Position numbers and translations under genes: made by a program. From positions 9,863,001 through 9,927,000 of the forward strand of contig NC_073359.2 of NCBI RefSeq assembly GCF_027580225.2: 64,000 nt of DNA, read 5' to 3'. This document shows positions 28,049 to 37,000 of this stretch, one piece after another. How positions within the stretch are numbered: position 1 is the stretch's first letter; every line of letters starts with the position of its first letter. The notes beneath the pieces are model-generated. The model did no database searches, was not told the DNA's origin, and was given only the letters and a program-made list of their open reading frames with translations. This DNA is from Misgurnus anguillicaudatus (lineage: Eukaryota; Chordata; Actinopteri; Cypriniformes; Cobitidae).

Positions 28049-31000
28049 GTGGTTGGCTTATGTGAGTGGCATACAGCCTCTGGGGAATGACTCCATACAC
28101 ACTGTCTCTCTGGATGAAGCCAGCAGATGGATCTCCTATAGTCGTGACCATTTCAGCCGCATTGCATATTAAAGAAACCAAAAAGCTCTGTTCAACTTTT
28201 GTATAATTCATACAAACTCGCTGCAACGGTTTCGGCTTCTACCTTAATTTACATATGGATTACATAAGCAGCCACCACTGTAAACATGATTGTACATTTT
28301 TACAATCTTTAACTTTACAAATGTTAATGTCATCTTAAAGCATAATCCAAGCTTAATCTTTATTTTACCCCAAATAGCTATTTAGTTGTCGTTATAGCAA
28401 GCTTGCAGTTTTTCCAAGATCTCCATCAATTCCTGATAAAATAAAAAAATTATACATTTATAATCGAATATAATGTAAACAAATGTTTGTTTGTTTTTTA
28501 GAATTTTTTATTTTATTTTAAATGAATCTCTACCACATGTTATGGATGAAGTGCCAATGACAGAGTTCCAAGTACAAGCGTGCGAGTCTAAGGAATTCGC
28601 CAGCATCCAGATGGATTCACAAGGTGTCAAAAAAACATTGGCGTACACACAGAGCCAAAAGCGCTTGTGGCTAGTGGACGTTTCGCTGAGATCCCGCACA
28701 TCTGCATGCCGACGATGAGATAGAGATGCAAAGCTGGCAGATGAGGGGGATACGGGGGAGTTCCCTTTCGAATGGAACCAAAGTGCCACCTACTGGATAT
28801 TCCTAAATATCACAGACTCTTTGCTTGCCCAATCTCTCATATTCCCCAAAGTTGCTTTTAGCCGGTGCCAGTTGGAGAGTACTAGACTGAGTTTTTGACC
28901 TAAAGGTCCTGAGCTTTGTTTGAATAGCTCAGCAGACGCTGGCTTAGGTTTTGGCTTAAAGGTGCACTTTGTTTGCATTTTCCAGGCATATCTTCCTTTT
29001 TCGTTCCCAGCCAAACCATGAGATCAGTGGCTGCTCTGAAATAGCATATGAAATATGTACGTAAGCCCGACTATTAAATCTATTGGCTGCAACGTAAAGC
29101 CCGGTTGCCGGCGCTTATAACTTGGCCATGCAAGAAGCAAAATGGGATTTTCTGTTAAAATGCCATCCACAAAATGGCCTGATGACGTTTTAACAGTTTT
29201 TAACAGTGAGCTGGACCCGAGATGTCTGCTCGCCTGTTCCGGTCCCGCTTTGACTAACGACTAAAGCTCGTTTTCCACGTGGATACAAACAGGCAGTTTA
29301 TGGGGCAGACGTTGAATTGTGGCAGCTCAACATGTCCGTGCTGATTTAAAGTACACGTAAAAGAACCAAATAGGCACTCGCATGCCAAATCAGTGGTTTT
29401 GCCCGTCTTAAACTATTGCTTTAACAGTTGCTGTTTCTTTTTTGGCCACCGTCTTTCTTTGTTTTAATGTCTTAGAGAGGAATAAATACGATTTTTTCAA
29501 TGTAGCGTTTACATTTACGCATTTGGTGCAGATGCTTTTATCCAAAGCAACTTCAGATGTATTCATGGTGTACATTTTATCAGTAACTTTTGCGCTCCTA
29601 ATACAGTGCTCCAGGAACCCCATCTGTTCTGTTAACATTGACGACTAGAATTCGAACGTGCAACTTTTGTAAACATTTTTTCATTACGTCCAATCACCTT
29701 GGAGTGTCGTTGGAAGTGCTTACTAGTGCTGCTTTAAGATTTGGTTCAGGTTGATTTAAACTTCAGTGTCTGACCCCTCTCGCAACGTGGGTTTGATCCA
29801 AGGGAACACACATGCTGATATGATAAATACCTCGAATGCACTGTAAGACATTTGGGATAAAAGCAGCTGTCAAATGCTTAAATGTAAAAAGAGGGAACAG
29901 ATTATTTATAATTATTTAATTATAGAGTGCCGCAGGAATGATGTATTTTTGTAGGACAGCCCGGAAGTTAGCGGGAAACTGGTTTCCTCACCAAAAAGCC
30001 CATTCATTTTTCCCATAGACTTTTGGATTATCGCAAAACTAAGCTTTGTGTTTAACAAAAGTTTGACAGTTGCACGATTTGTCCAACAAGATAATCTTCA
30101 CAGATGAACACAACTTTTATGCATTTTGAAGTTTAAATGTGTTTACTAGAAATTAAAAGCTAACCTAAAGGGGGTTGCACATTGGACGCGCAGCGTTTAA
30201 TAAAAATCTAACACATTGTTTTCTATGAGTATACGCACACCGGCGCCGACAGATGGCGCCTGTCCGCAGCGCCCAGCTTTGACTCAGAAAGTTGCTCAAA
30301 TCTCTGTCGCGCCACAGAGTGCCACTCTCATAAGTTAACATTAAATAACATCATATTTATCCCAAATCATTAACGATTAACATTGGCTGCTAACGTATAT
30401 TTGGCATTTCGAAGTAGACGCTATCTGACTAAGCTTGCGCTATTTAATGTGCACTTCCGGTTTACGATACCTCCGAGTTTGTCCTAGGTCCCGTACAGAC
30501 TGCATATTAATTCGGTTGTCACTTCACCTTTTAATGCTTAATCCTTTTCTGTACACACACAGTTCAGTAATTTACGGGACTCACAACTGCATTCTACAAC
30601 CGAATTAACTCCCGCAAAATGCAGGTAGTGACAACCGAATTTACAAAAACTGCACAGTGTGTACATAACCGAACTGAACAACTAGTAGTTAATCAAGTGT
30701 TTCAACGTTCATCATAAACAGGACAGGTCTCTCTTCTGAAAAAATAAATGCTTAGAAGGGGAAATAGTCTTCTGTATGCGCAGTTCACAAAATGGCAGAG
30801 GCACAAGCGTTTGCTGACTAGTGTTGCCACATCTTGCACTAAAAAAAAGCAAACAAGAAAAATCTAATAATAAACCGAAATAAATCTAAATGCTTTACCT
30901 CAAAGTTCAAAATATTGGGACCGGCACCTTCACGCTTTATTAACACCAAAAACTTGATCGCTTCATGAGCCAAAAGCCATAAACGGTTAAGCGCCAAAAC

Positions 31001-34000
31001 GGTTTTTACGTACAAAAAAGACGAGGACCTGGCAACACTGCAAGGCCGCGCGCTCCGTGCTGTGAAGCAGCCTCACAAAAGCATAAAATACACAATGCCA
31101 AGACGGAGGCTTATTGCAAAACACAATGCTGTTATTATTTTGGTCAAAGCTGTGAGTGATAAGCACGCGAGACTGCAGAACGTTGCTATGGCTTTTTATG
31201 TGTCAATCATCACATTTTCGGGAGTGAGTCTTGTTCCGTACAGACAGGAAACAAACATTTATGGGATTCACTACCGCATTTAAATGCGGTCGTCACTCCC
31301 GAAAGTTTGCAGTGTGTACGAGACCCTAGACGCGACTCGACGCGTCTGGTGTGCGACCCCCTTTAGGCTATAAGCGAACTACAACCACGGTCAATCGACA
31401 TCAACGTCATCACCACAAAGCCTCCGACAGCTCTTTCAAACTGTATTAAACACATTTAAAAATAAGGAAATACTATTAGGATGAATGTTCCCATGTTGCG
31501 TTGTTTTTGAGATCTTCATGCGTGATGACTAGGATTGGGTATCGTTTTAATTTTAGCTATTCCGATAACAATTCCGCTTATCGAATCTGGTTCTTATCGA
31601 TTCCTGGTTCCGATTCCAATATTTTTAGTGAGAGAAAAGAGCAAATACTTTCAAGAATTTGTATTTTATTCTTGCCACATTTATAACCGGCTTGCTGTAA
31701 CTGTTATCTGCAACAAAACGAAATATCCTTGCCACATGTATTGCATTTGGCAATACTACAGTCTTGTTTTACAAAGTTTAACCAAACTTTTAAACATTTG
31801 CTGCGGTTAGTCATAGTGCAGAGTGTAATGAACTGCACATGTGCATAATGAGAGAAGGTTCTTGTGGCAGGTCCTGGCAGATAGATACAACTGTAAAGCG
31901 CTCACTGCTGTTCGCAGTGCGAGAATGACTGAAAAAGTAAAAATCGTATAAGTATAAACAAAATTGAAATGCGCGCGACCTATTGATTTTTAAAAAATGT
32001 TTACATTTGGAACCGGTCCTAAAATGGGACCAGTTTTAGAAACCTAACCCTAGTGATGACGTTTAAACTCCCCGACACAGTGTATAGTTCCAGGTAGCAA
32101 CTTATCACCCACCCTTTTAATTCCTTCCATCACGAGTTATCTCCTCAATTAAGAGAAAACATTAGCATAAAAAACTTGTTCCTAATGATGTTTTATGTTA
32201 AACTCTAATGCTGCGTTCACACCAGCTGCAGTAGTGGCGTCAAATGTGAGTGATTTCAATGTTAAGTCAATGTGAAGACGCGTTGACACGCGTCTGTAGG
32301 TGTCGCGGTGCGAATGAGGCGTTTAGTGCTGCTTGGTACACGTGATTCTGCCTCATTTGTTCGTCTAGTTCGCGCAAATGGCGCAAATTGAGCGTTGCCG
32401 CTGGAAACGCGCGAGTTAAAAAAAAGTTAACTTAGGCAGAAAAACTCGCCGCATTAACCAATCAGGAGCTTACTCTAGTAGTGACTTGATTACAGGAAGC
32501 GAGCGGAGTCGCAGAAGCCCCACCCGCGTGAATGTTTTGATGATCACGCGGAGATTTCACGCACGAATGAAGCGAGTAAACTCAAAATGTTCAAGCGGCA
32601 AACTAGACGCGGTAGACGCAAATGTGACGCCTCAAACGTGGCTGGTGTGAAGCCACAGTCATACCGAGATTATCCACTAGATGGCGCACTTACCCAATTT
32701 ATAAAAAACTGAAGCAAAAGAATCATACTAATTTTAAACTCTGTGAATGTTTTGATGATTGTTCTGAATCTGATCTCTAACAAAATTTTCGCTTAATTTA
32801 TTTTTTTAAATAAAAATACCCATATTTAAGAGTTTAAAAGCAGAGATAAAATATAGATAATATAAATATAGATAGGATGAAACGTTTTTTTCCCGTTTTG
32901 TTTGTTTGAAAGCAGAGGGTCTATTCTTTCATTTGATATATTTGTATGTTTATATATTCTAAGAAAATTTTCCTTGAAGGCATTTTGTGAAAATCACCAA
33001 AAATGCTGGCGGGCAAATAAAAAAAAATGGCTGGTGGGGAATGAGTTAAAGACACTTTAAAGATTTAAAAAGTCACGAGTAGGGATATTATTGATGTGTT
33101 TCATGCTGTAGAATGAAACATTGGCTGATGCTTACCCAATATCTTATTTAAGAAGTTTAACCAAAAACACATTCAAAAACCTCATTAACTTTGGAATGAT
33201 GGAACCGGAAGTGCTAAAATGCTAACTCGCTTTTGAGTTTTGCCTACAAAAACCAACTACACTACACTTTGCCTACTTACACTTTACCACGTATTATTTC
33301 GAATATGTTATCAGCAGTAATTCATTGTCTTGCAAACTATGTAAAGGACCATACACAAAAGTTGTTTAAATGAATAATACATTCTTTGTTGTGCTGGCGA
33401 GTATTTGAAATGCAGGCCAGCAGAGGACCGGTGCTCACCTTGTTTTAATAAACACCTCCTCTCGTAGAAAGCAAGAGAGGAAACTACAAGCGCTTTCTGC
33501 CTTCCAACCCGAGGGGTTAAATAACTGCAAACTTTGTTGCAGGGCAAACATACACACACACACACCAACACCAAATGAATGTGACACAGTTGCGCAGGTG
33601 CATCCAACCCCTTCACTTATGCCGAAGTGGCTTGCCGGCCAGATTTACGACCCTGACACAGGAATCCATTAAAGCCTTTTGGAGGATTCAAGGCTTGAAC
33701 CCCCCGTAATCGCTTTCATTATAGCTGGCGGCTACTAGCAAGTGAGGTAATCAGTGCCCAACATGTGTTCCTGTTTATTTCGATGGCAAGAGTCTAAAGT
33801 GTTCGGTACACGCATCTCTTAGCTATTTTTATGGACGGGGTTGGCCGTTAACCCATTCGACAGGCATCATCGATACATGAAATTCGACATTAATTTGCAC
33901 CAATGTCCGATTGACCACTTTTTGATCCGACGATAGTGCAGTTAGCCAAGCAACCCATGTCACTTTTTCATGCCCGTGGCCCCAGTAAAGGCTTCATTTT

Positions 34001-37000
34001 AGTAGCTTGCTTTGATAATGTGGCAAACGACAGTTTATGGGCCACTTTAGTGAGTGGCGGCGCGTTGGCGTGTGTGTGTACGTGGCGTGGAAGTCTAGTT
34101 AATGGATGGAGCCGCAGCGTGAAGCTGTGCCCTATAATGCTTCAATTCTTTAATTTGCCAATTAAACGTGTTACACAGGTGTGTTATAAAAGACAAGGGA
34201 TTAGCAGAGCGAGCAGGGGATGGGAGTTAATACCGTCGGCCCGTAATAACCACAGAATGCTTAGATGTTTTCTGCATCTTATTATGTTATGTTACTCTTA
34301 GGAATGTAGACGAGGTGAGATTTTAATATTTTGATCTTTTGTTTTTAGCATCACAACACAAAATCACCTCCAAACTTGACTCTCAGCTATCCAGACGGTT
34401 ACAGTAACAATGACGACACGGCCAGCAGGTAAGAATTTGAATTATGCAGACTTTATTGCGTGAATGCTGTATGTTTGTGGTGCAAAGGTAAGTAATCAAT
34501 GTCATCTGTCAAGGCAACACTGCCCTCTGGTGTTTTATCTTCTCACCTATGTGTGTCTGTGTATGTGCAGAGTATCATCTGAGGATAGCGGTGGGGTGCC
34601 GTCATACAATGAAGACAGTGAGGATTCTGAATTCGAGCCGGATTGTGGCCAACAAGGTCAGATGAACCTGCTGGAGGAGATACTGGATTCTCTCAGCACG
34701 TCCCATATAGAGGAGGGGAGACTCTCCGCAGCCAAGAGCCTGGACTTCTTCAGATCTAACGAAGACCTTGACTTTGCTCCCACAGTAAGGGCTGCTGGTT
34801 TCAGCAACTTCAAATATCTAATTTAATAAACCAGCTCATGTTTTTAAAGGGACACTCCACTTTTTTTGAAAACCGTTTTGGAATCCATTCAGCCGATCTC
34901 CGGGTTTGGTGGTACCGCTTTTAGAATAGCTTGGCATAATCCATTGAATTTGATTAGACCATTAGCATCGCGCTCAAAAATAACCAAAGAGTTTGATCAA
35001 GGACTTTGCTGCCGTAACATGGGTGCAGGAGGCGCAATGATATTACGCAGCAGCCAAAAATAGTCCCCTTTGTAACTTTCAATATTTTCGGGCACTGCGT
35101 AATATCATTGCGCCTCCTGCAGACCATGTTACGGCAGCAAAGTCCTTGATTATTACGCCAGAATGAGAGTATAGTTCCTAGCCATATTTGCACAGAAAAT
35201 CACAACCTTTTAATTTTCTGTTGGGCTTAGTACACGATGTAACTACAGAAGAGTCAAGTTTTAAATAGGAAAAATATCAAAAGTCTTTGGTTATTTTTGA
35301 GCACGATGCTAATGGTCTAATTAGATTCAATGAATTATGCTAAGCTATGCTAAAAGTGGTAGCGCCAGACCCGGAGATCAGCTGAGTGGATTCCAAAGGG
35401 GTGAAAATCAAATGTTTAACCCTAAGGGAGCTGGAAAATTAGCATATTTTCAAAAAAGGTGGAGTGTTCCTTTAAGTCGGCATTTGCACTGTTCTGTTTT
35501 TTAAATTGTGCTAAAAATAGACATTTTATCCACAAAACCGTTTTTATTTGAGTCAAGACAACGAAAAAATGCAGAGCGAGGATAAAGACAGACATTTTTT
35601 CTGTGAAATAATGATTTTATAATATTTAAAGGGATAGTTCGCCCAAAAATGAAAAGTCTGTCATCATCTACTCATCCTCAAGTTGCAAACCTGTGATATT
35701 AGCAATCAAGCAGGAAACAGGAGCACCATTGTCTTCCATAGTAGGAAATGAAAATACTATGGAAGTCAATGGTGCGCAAAAACTTTGGTTACAAACATTT
35801 CTCAAAACATCTTCCTTTTGTGTTCAGCAGAATAAAAAAAAAAATATATATATATATATACAGTTTTGTAACAAATTGAAAATGAGTAAATGATGACAGA
35901 CTTTTCATTTTTGGGCGTAATATCCCTTTAACTCTTTCCCTGCCAGTGTTTTTAAAAAAAAGTTGCCAGCCAGCGCCAGCATTTTTCATGATTTTCACAA
36001 AAGTTTAATGCCTTACAGAAAATGGTCTTCTTTAAATATATAAGACTTTTTAAGATGTAAGATAAATCTTTGGTTTCCCCAGAGTACGTATGTCAAGTTT
36101 TAGCTCAAAATACCGTATTTGATCATTTGTTATAACATGTTAAAATTTTCACTTTGTAGGTGTGAGCAAAATGTGCCATTTTTGGGTGTATTTTTTAAAT
36201 GCAAATGAGCTGATGAAATGCAAACACTGATCGCCATGATGGTGGTTTGTTGAAATTGAAACTCAATTGTGCTGTCAATTATTATTTTTTTCTCTTTCTC
36301 TTTGCACTAAATTGCAGTGCTGTGGTTGGATAGTGCAATAATTAAGAGGGCAGTATTATTATATTAAGATCCCCTTCTGACATCACAAGGGAGCCAAATT
36401 TGAATGACACATTTTCTAGTTTAATAAAAGCACTTGGGACCCAATTATAGCACTTGAACATGGAAAAAGTCAGATTTTCATGAAATGTCCCCTTTAATGC
36501 ATGTTCCTTCCTGTGCCTGTTAAATAAGTATGAACAATAATATATTTGCTATTTTCCATCATGGCTGACCGTTTCCATATGTTTTCAGAAACACTGCAAG
36601 TCCCCATCAGCAAGCAGCGCCATTCAGATCGATTTCGAATCAGGAAACGGAGATCAAGGTGAGTGGAACATGGGTCAAGATGACAGCGCCGTCAACGGCA
36701 AACATCTCCCACCTTCGCCCCGACGCCAACCCAGCTCGCGGTCCCTTCCCTTCCATCCTCCCCTAACTAACGAAGATTTCTTCGAGCTTCCCCTGAGGAA
36801 CTCTTTCCCTGAAGTACCCATAGTTTTGCTCTCTGAACCTTCTGAGGTGGACACCACAAGCTCTCCTACTCTCAACTCGAACACCCAGCTGACCCCTGAC
36901 CGTCAGCGTCCAACAGGTTGCAGCCTCTCACGGCAGAGGGTCTTTTCCAAAAAGAACCAAAGGCCATACCAGGACAACAGCCAGCAGCGGACAGCAGGAC

